In this document: piece after piece, positions 42,493 to 50,224 of the stretch
Layout: each line of letters opens with the position of its first letter
How positions within the stretch are numbered: the first letter of the stretch is position 1
NCBI RefSeq assembly: GCF_024213195.1
Contig: NZ_JANAVF010000018.1
Span: 86,194 to 150,193 of the forward strand
DNA from: Streptomyces sp. TBY4
GTDB taxonomy: Bacteria > Actinomycetota > Actinomycetes > Streptomycetales > Streptomycetaceae
DNA length: 64,000 bases
Direction of reading: 5' to 3'
The notes under the pieces: model-generated
Databases searched by the model: none
What the model was told of the DNA's origin: nothing
What the model saw: the letters and a program-made list of their open reading frames with translations, nothing else
Translations under genes and position numbers: made by a program

Positions 42493-42912
42493 ATGGACCA
42501 CGCGACCCCCCCACCCCCCCTTGAACAGGCGCTGCACGCCGCACGCGCCCTGGTACTCGCCGATCTCGTCGCGGGCGAGGTCGCCGAGGCCTATGTCGTC
42601 TCCCTCGTCGAGGACGCGGTCACCCACCGCCGCTGGTGGGTGGAGCAGTGGCCGGAGGGCGTCGACTACCTCGCCGGACTCGTCGCCCAGGACGTGAAGG
42701 ACGCGCTGCTGGAGAAGCACGGACGCTGGCCGCTCTGCCCGGTCTGCACCCACGGCGAACCGCACGCCCTGGACGTGGAGCCCGAGCTGGGACCGGACCC
42801 GATGTGGGTGTGCTCGGAGGCCGGTGTCCGGGTGGCACCGGTGGGCGGCCTCGGCCCGGTCCTCGGCGGCTCCGGCTTCGGCTCCGGCTCCGCCTTCGGT
42901 CACGGCGAATGA
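42493..42912 (+). CDS. Conserved protein with a CxxC/His cluster
   Basis: 139 residues (a GTG two codons earlier is possible). An Ala-rich helical N-terminal half (LEQALHAARALVLADLVAGEVAEAYVVSLVEDAVTHRRWWVEQWPEG) precedes CPVCTHGEPHALDVEPELG and WVCSEAG, so two Cys, two His and one more Cys could bind zinc. The Gly/Ser-rich C-terminus is probably disordered. I do not recognise a named family. The DUF4031 gene starts eight bases after its stop, so they form a two-gene unit. Confidence 0.72.
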   Translation: MDHATPPPPLEQALHAARALVLADLVAGEVAEAYVVSLVEDAVTHRRWWVEQWPEGVDYLAGLVAQDVKDALLEKHGRWPLCPVCTHGEPHALDVEPELGPDPMWVCSEAGVRVAPVGGLGPVLGGSGFGSGSAFGHGE

Positions 42913-42919
42913 GCCGCCG

Positions 42920-43189
42920 GTGACGGTGTACATCGACCCGCCCGACTGGCCGGGTCACGGCCGCATGTGGTCGCACCTGGTCAGCGACGACTCGTTCGAG
43001 GAACTGCACGCCTTCGCGGCATCGATCGGCTGCCCCCCGAAGGCCTTCGAACGCGACCACTACGACATCCCGGAGCAGCGCTACGCGGACGCGGTGGACG
43101 CGGGCGCGGTGGAGATCGGCAGCAAGGAACTGGTCCGCAGACTCACGGCGGCGGGCCTGCGCCGCCCGAAGGGCCGGCCGGCGGCTTAG
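42920..43189 (+). CDS. DUF4031 domain protein
   Basis: 89 residues from GTG. MTVYIDPPDWPGHGRMWSHL, then LHAFAASIGCPPKAFERDHYDIPE, define DUF4031, a small actinobacterial domain of unknown function. Its opening DPPxWPxHGR and the HYD segment are invariant in relatives and may form an active or metal site. It is translationally linked to the upstream Cys/His protein. Confidence 0.85.
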   Translation: MTVYIDPPDWPGHGRMWSHLVSDDSFEELHAFAASIGCPPKAFERDHYDIPEQRYADAVDAGAVEIGSKELVRRLTAAGLRRPKGRPAA

Positions 43190-43217
43190 GGCCGGCGTCC
43201 CGGGGGAGCTGAGGGGC

Positions 43218-44291
43218 TCATCCGGTGTATCTGCGCTGCAGGCGCGGCCTGGACATGCCGGTGACGATCTCCTGGTCGATGGTGCCCAGCGTGTCGGCCC
43301 ATTCCCGGGCCGTGGGCTCGCCCCCGCTGCCGGAACCGAACAGCACGACTTCCGTGCCGACCGCGATGTCCTCGTCGCCGCAGTCCACGACGATCTGATC
43401 CATGCACACCAGCCCCCGCACGGGCCTGCGGACGCCGCCGATCAGTACGTCGAAGCGGTTGGACAGTCCGCGCGGCACGCCGTCGGCATACCCGACGGGT
43501 ACCAGCGCCAGCGTAGTGGGCCGTTCGGCGGTCCACGAGCCGCCGTAGGACACGCGCTCCCCGGCGGCGATCCGCCTGGTCATGACCACCGAGGAACGCA
43601 ACGTCATGGCCGGACGCAGGGCCATCGTGCCGGGGACCGGGTTGAGCCCGTACAGGGCGATGCCGACCCGGACCATGTCGAAATGCAGGTCCGGGCGGTT
43701 CAGCGTGGCCGCCGAGTTCGCGAGGTGGCGCTTGGGGTCGAGGCCGGCATCCCGCGCGACGCGGAACGCGTCGGCGAAGCGCTGCGCCTGCCGGTCCACC
43801 GACGGCTGACCCGGCTCGTCGGCGCACGCGAGATGCGACCAGATCGCGTACACCTCGTTGTCCGATGCCGCAGCAGCGCGCACCAGGTCGGGCCACAGCC
43901 GGGGTGGGCAGCCGTTGCGGGCCAGCCCCGTGTCGATCTTGAGGTGGATGCGCCGTCCGGACAGCGCCCGCAACTGCTCCAGGCTGGACACGCCGAGGTC
44001 CACGTCGGACGGGACGTCCGCGTCGGGTAAGTCGAGCCACGCGAGGATCGGTGCGTCTATCCCCGCTTTGCGCAGGGCCCGCGCCTCCTCCGCCGAGCAG
44101 GCGCCCAGCCAGGTCGCCCCTGCCCCCAGTGCGGCCCGGGCGACCTCGACGGCACCGTGGCCGTACCCGTCGGCCTTGACCACGGCCATCATCTCGGCGC
44201 CTTCTGCATGAGCGAAAAGAAGGGCGGCATTGTGTCGAATTGCATCGAGGTCGACGGTTACCTCGGCCCTGATGAATCGGTGATCGGTCAT
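43218..44291 (-). CDS. alr: Alanine racemase, probably a second, accessory copy
   Basis: 357 residues from ATG 44291. A TTG at 44336 is a serious alternative because AAAGGGG sits six bases before it. PLP lysine K39 in MAVVKADGYGHG; HLKIDTGLARNGCP (substrate loop); the catalytic Tyr in AGERVSYGGSWTA; LVPVGYADGVPRGLSN; and the metal/active-site CMDQIVVD. It interconverts L- and D-alanine. It differs from housekeeping Streptomyces Alr, as I recall it, in its shorter N-terminus and WSHLACADEP segment, and it is grouped with a ligase-like gene, so a role in a D-Ala-containing product or in cycloserine tolerance is possible. It is divergent from the dehydrogenase-like gene. Confidence 0.88.
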   Translation of the reverse strand: MTDHRFIRAEVTVDLDAIRHNAALLFAHAEGAEMMAVVKADGYGHGAVEVARAALGAGATWLGACSAEEARALRKAGIDAPILAWLDLPDADVPSDVDLGVSSLEQLRALSGRRIHLKIDTGLARNGCPPRLWPDLVRAAAASDNEVYAIWSHLACADEPGQPSVDRQAQRFADAFRVARDAGLDPKRHLANSAATLNRPDLHFDMVRVGIALYGLNPVPGTMALRPAMTLRSSVVMTRRIAAGERVSYGGSWTAERPTTLALVPVGYADGVPRGLSNRFDVLIGGVRRPVRGLVCMDQIVVDCGDEDIAVGTEVVLFGSGSGGEPTAREWADTLGTIDQEIVTGMSRPRLQRRYTG

Positions 44292-44396
44292 GGAGGGCAC
44301 CGTCGCACCCGTAAGGCTGATGTGACTATCCGTCAAAACGAGCCCCTTTCAGGGAACTTGACCCCTCCAGCCCTCGGCGTGAGGGATAATGCGCCC

Positions 44397-45323
44397 GTGA
44401 ACGGGACTGTGTTCGTGGCGATCGAAGACCTGATGGCCAACCCGCGTGCCGCCGCGCTGTTGGAGCGGCACTTCGGCGAGGTGCGGGTGGCCACCTCGCG
44501 GGAGCGGGCTCTGGCCGAGCTGGTGGCGATGGGCGACAAGGTGGTTGCGGCCATCGTGGGGGTGAAGGAGCGCATCGATGCGGATCTCCTTGCCTCCTTG
44601 CCGTCTTTGAAGGTGCTGGGCTCGCTGGGGGCCGGTACGGACCACCTTGATCTGGCTGCGCTCGAGGACTGCGGTGTCCGGGTCGTGACGACTCCGGGCG
44701 TCAATGCGGTATCGGTGGCCGAGCACGCGTTGATGATGATCCTCGGACTGGCCAAGAGGGTTCTGCCCTCTCACGCCGCCGTACTTTCGGGGCGGGACCG
44801 GGCCGGGCTCTCCGAGGCGCCCGTGGAGGTGCGCGGCCGGACGGTGGGCGTCCTGGGGGCGGGGGCGACGGCGCGCGCATTGCTGCCGCTCCTCCATGCG
44901 CTCGGTACCCACGTCTCCGTGTGGACCCGCCGGCCCGACCAGCATCAAGACCTTCCGACGGTGGGGCTGCGGAAGTTGTTCGAAGAGAGCCAGGTCGTCA
45001 GCATTCATCTGCCTCTCACGCCTCAGACGCGCGGTTTGGTCGATGCAGATCTTCTCGGCCTCTTGCCGGAGGGCGCTCTGGTCGTCAATACGGCGCGCAA
45101 GGAGATCGTCGATCTGGATGCGCTCCGTTCCCTTTCCTTGAGCCGCCCGGACCTGCATTTCGCGGTGGACGACTTCGACCTGCTGGCAGACGGAACGGTC
45201 GAAGCCGGAGGCAGCCGCACGCTGTGGAGTCCGCATATTGCGGGCGTCTCGGTCGAAGCCCTGCGTGCGATGCAGGAAACTGCGGTCCTGGGTGTTGTCG
45301 AGGCTTTGCGGTCACCGAGTTGA
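44397..45323 (+). CDS. D-isomer-specific 2-hydroxyacid dehydrogenase-like protein
   Basis: 308 residues from GTG 44397; GTG 44379 is an alternative. GATAAT at 44385-44390 would put the transcript start at the GTG, so it may be leaderless. Cofactor loop GVLGAGATARALLPLL (about 142-157), followed by WTRRP, whose Arg pair after strand 2 is more usual for NADP than NAD. Catalytic Arg is in NTARKEIVDLDAL and His in SPHIAGVS. The catalytic Glu region normally reads DVFxxEP, but here it is DDFDLLADG, so the Glu seems to be lost. It could be a weak or altered dehydrogenase. An operon mate follows 19 bases later. Confidence 0.82.
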   Translation: MNGTVFVAIEDLMANPRAAALLERHFGEVRVATSRERALAELVAMGDKVVAAIVGVKERIDADLLASLPSLKVLGSLGAGTDHLDLAALEDCGVRVVTTPGVNAVSVAEHALMMILGLAKRVLPSHAAVLSGRDRAGLSEAPVEVRGRTVGVLGAGATARALLPLLHALGTHVSVWTRRPDQHQDLPTVGLRKLFEESQVVSIHLPLTPQTRGLVDADLLGLLPEGALVVNTARKEIVDLDALRSLSLSRPDLHFAVDDFDLLADGTVEAGGSRTLWSPHIAGVSVEALRAMQETAVLGVVEALRSPS

Positions 45324-45342
45324 GCCGGAGGCGGGATTCACG

Positions 45343-46203
45343 ATGAAGTGGCTGAACGAAGTCAACACCGTATTTGGCGTCTTAGGCTTTCTGATCACTC
45401 TCGTCACCTTCCTCAAGGTGCAATCGGTGCAGCGGGCCCAGAGGGAGGAGCGGCAACTTCTCCGCAGGTTGTACGGCACCGAGATGCTCGCCGCCCAACT
45501 CAGGTCGGCGGCGGGGTTCCTGAGGCAGGGGACCGAGAGTGATGCGCGCATGCTGGCAGAGGAACTTGTTCGGGTGTGCGGTCAGATAGAGGGTATTAGC
45601 AGGGCTCTGGATTCCCTGAACCGCGAACGCAGGAGTGTTCGCGGGGAGTCGAATCTGGTGCCGAACGGTTACTACACTCCCGCATTCCTCAACCGGGCAG
45701 TGAATGATGCCCAGCATCAAGTGGATTTCCTGATCTACCGAAACCTTCAGTTCGCCAATGTCGACCTGCTCCAGTCGATGGAGCGTGCGGCCAGGCGGGG
45801 AGTGCGGATCCGCATACTGGGACTCTCGTCCCGCGCGGAGGATGCCGTTCTGGATCAGGCCTCCATGGTGCTTCCCTGGCCTCAGGCCGAGCCGGCCGTA
45901 CTGCGGAGGCAGCTCTCGGACTCGGAGGAACGTATCAGGAGCATCGTCGAAGGGTGGGGCCTGCAGTCGAGAGGCCTTTTCGAGTACCGCGGTTACCTCA
46001 TCGCCCCCAATGCGCATTTTGCGCGGACCGACGGCGTGGTGAGGCAGGGGTTCATCGGTACGCTCTCTTCGGCTCAGCCCGCCGGGCTGGAGGAGCGCGG
46101 CTACATGGAGTTCCGTACCAGTGCCGAGCCGGGAGCCACCCTCTCCCGGCACTTCGAGCAACTGTGGGCACGGAGCGCCGAGAACGTCGTTGCCGGCGGC
46201 TGA
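45343..46203 (+). CDS. Membrane-anchored protein with a PLD-like C-terminal domain lacking HKD
   Basis: 286 residues, GGAGG eleven bases upstream. One N-terminal membrane helix (about 6-24: VNTVFGVLGFLITLVTFLKV), then a charged helical linker (25-95). The C-terminal domain (about 105-280) contains HQVDFLIYRNLQFANVDLLQSMERAARRGVRIRILGLSS, the layout of phospholipase-D-like half-domains, and later GYLIAPNAHFARTDGVVRQGF. The HxKxxxxD catalytic motif is absent, so it may be a dead PLD fold or something else. GC is low (30 of 60 bases at 45361-45420). It is coupled to the dehydrogenase-like gene and ends one base from the converging ligase gene. Confidence 0.7.
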   Translation: MKWLNEVNTVFGVLGFLITLVTFLKVQSVQRAQREERQLLRRLYGTEMLAAQLRSAAGFLRQGTESDARMLAEELVRVCGQIEGISRALDSLNRERRSVRGESNLVPNGYYTPAFLNRAVNDAQHQVDFLIYRNLQFANVDLLQSMERAARRGVRIRILGLSSRAEDAVLDQASMVLPWPQAEPAVLRRQLSDSEERIRSIVEGWGLQSRGLFEYRGYLIAPNAHFARTDGVVRQGFIGTLSSAQPAGLEERGYMEFRTSAEPGATLSRHFEQLWARSAENVVAGG

Positions 46204-46204
46204 C

Positions 46205-47179
46205 TCACGCACCAGGGCTGAGCAGCACGGATGCCTGTTCCTCCGGCACCGCGATGTTGTTGCGGAGGGCGGCGGTCACCACGAGGCGGAGAATCACCTG
46301 CTCGTAGGAGAGCCCGTGAGCCATCTCCAGGCAGCGGGGGAAATAGCTGGGATGCAGTGCATCCCGGCGCAGCCCCGGCATGGCGTTGATGTCGATGACG
46401 TAGGGCGCCCCGTCCTGGTCGATGACCACATCGACTCGGGCCCAGTCCTGCAGCCCGAGGGCGACACTCGCGAGAAGTGCTGCTTCTGCTGCGCGAACAC
46501 CTGCTGGCGCATCGGATGACGGGCGCAGAGTGGGAACGATCCTGTGCTTCTTGATTCCTTCATCGAGATAGAGGGCCCCCGGGGGCAGAACTATCTCGGC
46601 CGGGGCGGCAATGCGCGAGGTTCCGTTTCCCAGAATGGAAACCGTGAACTCGCGATCCCGGCGCCACTCTTCTACCATCACTCCAGGTGTGGAAATTGCC
46701 TCCTGGAGTTGCGTGAGATCTCCGCAGTAGGTGACCCCGATGCTTTCCGCGCCGATCGTCGGCTTGACCATGAGGGGAAGGCCCAGCCTGGCCGCCAGAG
46801 CGGCCGCATCGGTGTTTTCGCCGGTGATCTCCCATGAGGGGGTGGGTACCCCGTGGTCAGCCATCATCTGCTTGGCCCGGGCCTTGTCCTGGGAAGCCAG
46901 GCCGTCAGGGCCGGATCCTATGAAGGGGACACCCCATTGAACGAGTGGCTCCACCATGGACCGGCCCGGGGCGAACTGGCGGGCATGGGGGAAGGCTAAG
47001 ATCCCGGACCGGTTGCGGAGTGGCTCGAGATCGGCCTGGGATCTGATGACCCATTCCTCGGTGCGCACTTCTGCCTTTTCCAGGGCGGAGAGCACGGGGT
47101 CGATCGCTTCGCGGCCTCCCCAGCAATCGAGGGGATTGAATTCGGCGGGCCGCAGGACGGCAATCACCAGATCGCTCAT
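46205..47179 (-). CDS. Divergent D-alanine-D-alanine ligase-like ATP-grasp enzyme
   Basis: 324 residues from ATG 47179, chosen for AGAGGAGA eight bases upstream. Ddl-family order is kept: PFIGSGPDGLASQDKARAKQMMADHGVPTPSW, LMVKPTIGAESIGVTY (ATP-binding Lys), MVEEWRRDREFTVSILGNG and VDVVIDQDGAPYVIDINAMPGL (magnesium-binding D/E/N set, here D-x-N). The family motif HGxxGEDG, which holds the first D-Ala, is replaced by PHARQFAPGRSM. It should ligate a carboxylate to an amine or hydroxyl with ATP, but the first substrate may not be D-Ala. With the racemase nearby, D-Ala could be one substrate. Confidence 0.82.
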   Translation of the reverse strand: MSDLVIAVLRPAEFNPLDCWGGREAIDPVLSALEKAEVRTEEWVIRSQADLEPLRNRSGILAFPHARQFAPGRSMVEPLVQWGVPFIGSGPDGLASQDKARAKQMMADHGVPTPSWEITGENTDAAALAARLGLPLMVKPTIGAESIGVTYCGDLTQLQEAISTPGVMVEEWRRDREFTVSILGNGTSRIAAPAEIVLPPGALYLDEGIKKHRIVPTLRPSSDAPAGVRAAEAALLASVALGLQDWARVDVVIDQDGAPYVIDINAMPGLRRDALHPSYFPRCLEMAHGLSYEQVILRLVVTAALRNNIAVPEEQASVLLSPGA

Positions 47180-47301
47180 GTCCGTACTCTCCTCTGAGGA
47201 TGCGTACTCCATGGAAGGCGGGTTCGGAGTATGTCATCAAACCGCTAACGACGGAACAGCGCGACAGAGACCCGCTTGCGGCGAACTCGGAACCGGATCG
47301 A

Positions 47302-47355
47302 TCAATTCCCCGAGTTCCCCGAGTTCCCCGAGTTCCCCGAGTTCTCAGAGTTCCC
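47302..47355. repeat. 9-bp tandem repeat upstream of the ligase-like gene
   Basis: Unit CGAGTTCCC: three perfect copies (47311-47337), flanked by degenerate copies TCAATTCCC, CGAGTTCTC and AGAGTTCCC, giving six units. It lies in the 200-base gap between the MFS gene end and the ligase start, so it may affect the ligase promoter or simply be a slippage product. Confidence 0.8.
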
Positions 47356-47383
47356 GGAGGTATCCGGAATGCCTGCAAAAGAC

Positions 47384-48658
47384 TCAGACGGACGAGCTGT
47401 CCTGCACCGACCGGGTCGGGGCTTTCGTCAGGGTGGGCGTGGAGCTGGACGCGGCCACGATGCGGGTCGGAGGGGGCGTACGGCGGTCCAGGCGGAGGGC
47501 TGCGATGCCCAGGGCGATGGCGGTGACGGTCATGGCGCCGCCCGCCCAGGCGGTGGCGGAGTAGCCGTAGCCGGCGTCGATGACGGTGCCGCCGAGCCAG
47601 GGGCCGCCGGTGTTGCCGAGGTTGAAGGCGGCCGTGGTGGTCGCGCCGGCCAGGGTCGGGGCGGCGCCCGCGACGTTGAACATGCGGGCGTTGAGCGCCG
47701 GGGCCGTGAAGAACGCCGAGAAGCCGATCAGGAACGAGAGGGCGATCGCGGCCGCCGCCGTGGAGGCCAGCAGGGCCAGCGCCGCCAGGAAGACGGTGGA
47801 GGCGGTGATGCCCCACAGCATCACCCCGAACAGGTGCGCGTCCGCGATCCGCCCGCCGACGGTGGTGCCGGCCAGCGCCCCGATGCCGAACAGGCCGAGG
47901 ATCCACGGGACCCACTGCGAATCCAGCCCGGCCACGTCCGTGAGCAGCGGGGAGAGGTAGCTGAAGGCGCAGAAGACGCCGCCCGCGGCGAGCGCCGTGA
48001 TGCCGATCGACAGCCACACCTGCCGGTCGCGGTAGATGCGCAGCTCGCGCGAGAGCCTCGGCTTCTGGGCGGGCAGCGGGATCCGGGGGATCAGCGCGAG
48101 GATGCCGGCCAGCGCGACGGCGGAGGCCGCGCCGACCGCCCAGAACGCGGAGCGCCAGCCCAGGTGCTCACCGAGGAACGCGCCGGCCGGGACGCCCAGG
48201 ACGTTGGCGATGGAGAGGCCGCCGATCATGACGGCCATCGCGCGGGCCCGCTGGTGCTGCTCGACCATGGCGATGGCCACGGCGGCGCCGACCGCCCAGA
48301 AGCCGGCGCAGGCGAGCGCGGAGACGATGCGGGAGGCGAAGAGCAGCTCGTACGAGGGGGCCAGCGCGCCCGCGACCTGCCCGAGGCCGAAGAGGCTGAT
48401 CAGCGATACCAGCGTGGTGCGCCGGGGCAGCCGCAGCGTGGCGACGGCGAGCAGGGGCGCGCCGACGACCATGCCGATCGCGAAGGCGGATATGAGCAGG
48501 CCCGCCTGCGGGATGGTGACGCCCATGTCCTCGGCGATGGGTGGCAGGAGCCCCGAGAGCATGAACTCGCTGGTGCCGAGTGCGAAGACGGAGAGGCCGA
48601 GGACGTAGACGGCGACGGGCATACGGGTGCGTTCGGCTTCTGCGGCTTCTGAGGGCAT
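47384..48658 (-). CDS. MFS exporter, Cmx/CmrA-like (DHA1) group
   Basis: 424 residues, GAGG six bases upstream. Twelve predicted membrane helices. VYVLGLSVFALGTSEFMLSGLLPPIAEDMGV at the N-terminus, then GVPAGAFLGEHLGWRSAFW (the antiporter-type motif C), resemble the Cmx/CmrA/CmlR chloramphenicol exporters and AraJ-like sugar or drug exporters. Codon use is normal for the genome, unlike the upstream four-gene locus. It could export the product of that locus, but gene orientation and composition argue that it is separate. Confidence 0.88.
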   Translation of the reverse strand: MPSEAAEAERTRMPVAVYVLGLSVFALGTSEFMLSGLLPPIAEDMGVTIPQAGLLISAFAIGMVVGAPLLAVATLRLPRRTTLVSLISLFGLGQVAGALAPSYELLFASRIVSALACAGFWAVGAAVAIAMVEQHQRARAMAVMIGGLSIANVLGVPAGAFLGEHLGWRSAFWAVGAASAVALAGILALIPRIPLPAQKPRLSRELRIYRDRQVWLSIGITALAAGGVFCAFSYLSPLLTDVAGLDSQWVPWILGLFGIGALAGTTVGGRIADAHLFGVMLWGITASTVFLAALALLASTAAAAIALSFLIGFSAFFTAPALNARMFNVAGAAPTLAGATTTAAFNLGNTGGPWLGGTVIDAGYGYSATAWAGGAMTVTAIALGIAALRLDRRTPPPTRIVAASSSTPTLTKAPTRSVQDSSSV

Positions 48659-48698
48659 GAACTACCTCAACCCCGGCGAACGGGATCACATTCCCGGA

Positions 48699-49382
48699 CT
48701 ATGCGGACGGGCCGCTGAGCTGCGCGAGCTCCGCGGCCAGGTTCGCGCGGGCCGGGGCCTCCCAGTGCGCGGCCCCGTAGCCGGTGCGGAAGAGGCGGGG
48801 CAGCTCCAGGAGCTGGCGCAGCACGGCGGCCCGGCCGTCGCGGAAGGCCTCGTCGGGGACGAAGCCGTACTCGGCGCGCACGGCCGCCGCGTAGGCCGCG
48901 TACTCCTGCGGGGTGCCGGCGAGGACGCCCAGGTCGGCGTCGCAGAGCAGCTCGCCGTTGGCGTCGCCGGGTGCGGGGTCGTGGGTGACGGTGAGCCGGA
49001 CCAGGCGGGCCACCTCGGCGGTGCGGGCTTCGTCGATGCCGAGCTCGGGCAGGGCGCGCTCGGCGAGGGCGGCGCTGCGCTCCTCGTTCTCGGAGCGGTC
49101 GGGCCGGTAGACGGCGTCGTGGAACCAGGCGGCGAGCTCGACGGCGGCGAGGTCCGAGCCCTCTGGTGCGCTGGTGCCGAGTACGTCGATGCGTGCGAGT
49201 ACGTCGGCCAGGTGCGCGGTGGTGTGGTACCTGCGCTGCGGCTCCGCCCAGGCGGCGAGGAGGCGGTCGGCGTAGGGGGCCGGGTCCAGGCCCGGCGTGG
49301 CTCCGGCGGCGGCGGTGGTGGCGTGCCAGCGGTCGCGGAGGTTCTGTTCGCGGTGCGTGTCGGAACTCGTGGCGGATGTCAT
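48699..49382 (-). CDS. HD-domain metal-dependent phosphohydrolase-like protein
   Basis: 227 residues from ATG 49382, immediately preceded by no ribosome site, so perhaps leaderless. HD motif residues are clear: RRYHTTAHLADVLARIDVL (first His) and VELAAWFHDAVYRPDRSENEERSAALAERAL (HD pair). VTHDPAPGDANGELLCDADLGVLAG holds the distal Asp. Such small HD proteins hydrolyse nucleotides or phosphate esters; here the substrate is unknown. It is divergent from cutC. Confidence 0.85.
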   Translation of the reverse strand: MTSATSSDTHREQNLRDRWHATTAAAGATPGLDPAPYADRLLAAWAEPQRRYHTTAHLADVLARIDVLGTSAPEGSDLAAVELAAWFHDAVYRPDRSENEERSAALAERALPELGIDEARTAEVARLVRLTVTHDPAPGDANGELLCDADLGVLAGTPQEYAAYAAAVRAEYGFVPDEAFRDGRAAVLRQLLELPRLFRTGYGAAHWEAPARANLAAELAQLSGPSA

Positions 49383-49446
49383 GCGCACATTGTGGTGGTG
49401 GCGTGATTGTGCTGGTGGAGGGTGGGCGGAGGCCCGTACCCTGGAC

Positions 49447-49462
49447 ATTGGACTAGACCTAT
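49447..49462. promoter_or_regulatory. DasR-like operator upstream of cutC
   Basis: ATTGGACTAGACCTAT matches ACTGGTCTAGACCACT at 12 of 16 positions. It lies inside a longer inverted repeat, ACATTGG (49445-49451) with CCAATGT (49466-49472), 21 bases before the cutC start. Confidence 0.55.
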
Positions 49463-49492
49463 TTTCCAATGTGGGACGAAGGATGGGATTAC

Positions 49493-50188
49493 ATGAGCAA
49501 CCGTGCACTCCTGGAGGTGATCGCCCTCGACGTGGAGGACGCGGTCGCGGCCCAGGCCGGTGGGGCGGACCGACTCGAACTGGTCACCGACATGGCCGCC
49601 GACGGGCTCACCCCGCCGCGCGAGACCTTCGCGGCGATCCGGGCGGCGGTCGACATCCGGCTGCGCGTGATGCTCCGGAAGGCGGACGGCTTCTCGGCGG
49701 GTTCCGCGGCGGACGTGGAGCGGCTGGCGGAGGAGGCGCGGGCGCTGCGCGCGGAGGGGGCGGAGGAGTTCGTCCTCGGCTTCCTGAACCCCGACGGCAG
49801 CCCCGACCTCACCGCCGTCGAGGCGGTCGTGGCGGAGCTCGGCGGCTGCGGGTGGACGTTCCACCGCGCGATCGACCGCGCGGCCGACCGGGACCAGCTC
49901 CGCAAGGCGGTCGCGGACCTGCCCGGGCTCGACACCTACCTCACCGCGGGTGCGGCCGGCGGCGTCGACGAGGGCCTGCCGGTCCTCCTGGCGGAGGCCG
50001 CGCAGGCCGGTAGCCCCGGCTACGAGCCGCGCATCCTGGTGGGCGGCGGGCTCACCCTCGCCCACCTCCCCGTCCTGCGCGAAGCGGGCATCGACGCCTT
50101 CCACATCGGTGGCGCGGCCCGCCCGGACGGCTGGGCCCGGCCGGTGTCGGCCGACGCGGTCGCCGCGTGGCGGACCTCCCTGAGCTAG
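49493..50188 (+). CDS. cutC: CutC-family TIM-barrel protein
   Basis: 231 residues from ATG 49493, with AAGGA nine bases upstream. LLEVIALDVEDAVAAQAGGADRLELV, LTPPRETFAAIRAAVDIRLRVMLR, GFLNPDGSPDL, CGWTFHRAIDRAADR, TAGAAGGVDEGLPVLL and PRILVGGGLTLAHLPVLREAG are the standard CutC blocks. The family was named for copper homeostasis, but direct evidence for that role is weak. A DasR-like box suggests a link to amino-sugar metabolism here. Confidence 0.88.
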   Translation: MSNRALLEVIALDVEDAVAAQAGGADRLELVTDMAADGLTPPRETFAAIRAAVDIRLRVMLRKADGFSAGSAADVERLAEEARALRAEGAEEFVLGFLNPDGSPDLTAVEAVVAELGGCGWTFHRAIDRAADRDQLRKAVADLPGLDTYLTAGAAGGVDEGLPVLLAEAAQAGSPGYEPRILVGGGLTLAHLPVLREAGIDAFHIGGAARPDGWARPVSADAVAAWRTSLS

Positions 50189-50224
50189 CCCGACGCCGTG
50201 CGGGTGCCGCTGCGCTGGGCTTTT

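Noticed and set aside
43218..47179. vanHAX glycopeptide-resistance cluster
   Set aside because: No VanX dipeptidase, the ligase lacks the VanA/Ddl substrate motif, the dehydrogenase appears to lack its catalytic Glu, and the genes are not in one operon.
43190..47383. Mobile element carrying the D-Ala locus
   Set aside because: Lower GC suggests transfer, but I find no integrase, transposase, tRNA or flanking direct repeat.
43218..48658. D-cycloserine biosynthesis cluster including the MFS exporter
   Set aside because: None of the O-ureido-serine pathway genes is present; only the racemase and ligase folds overlap. The exporter has ordinary codon use.
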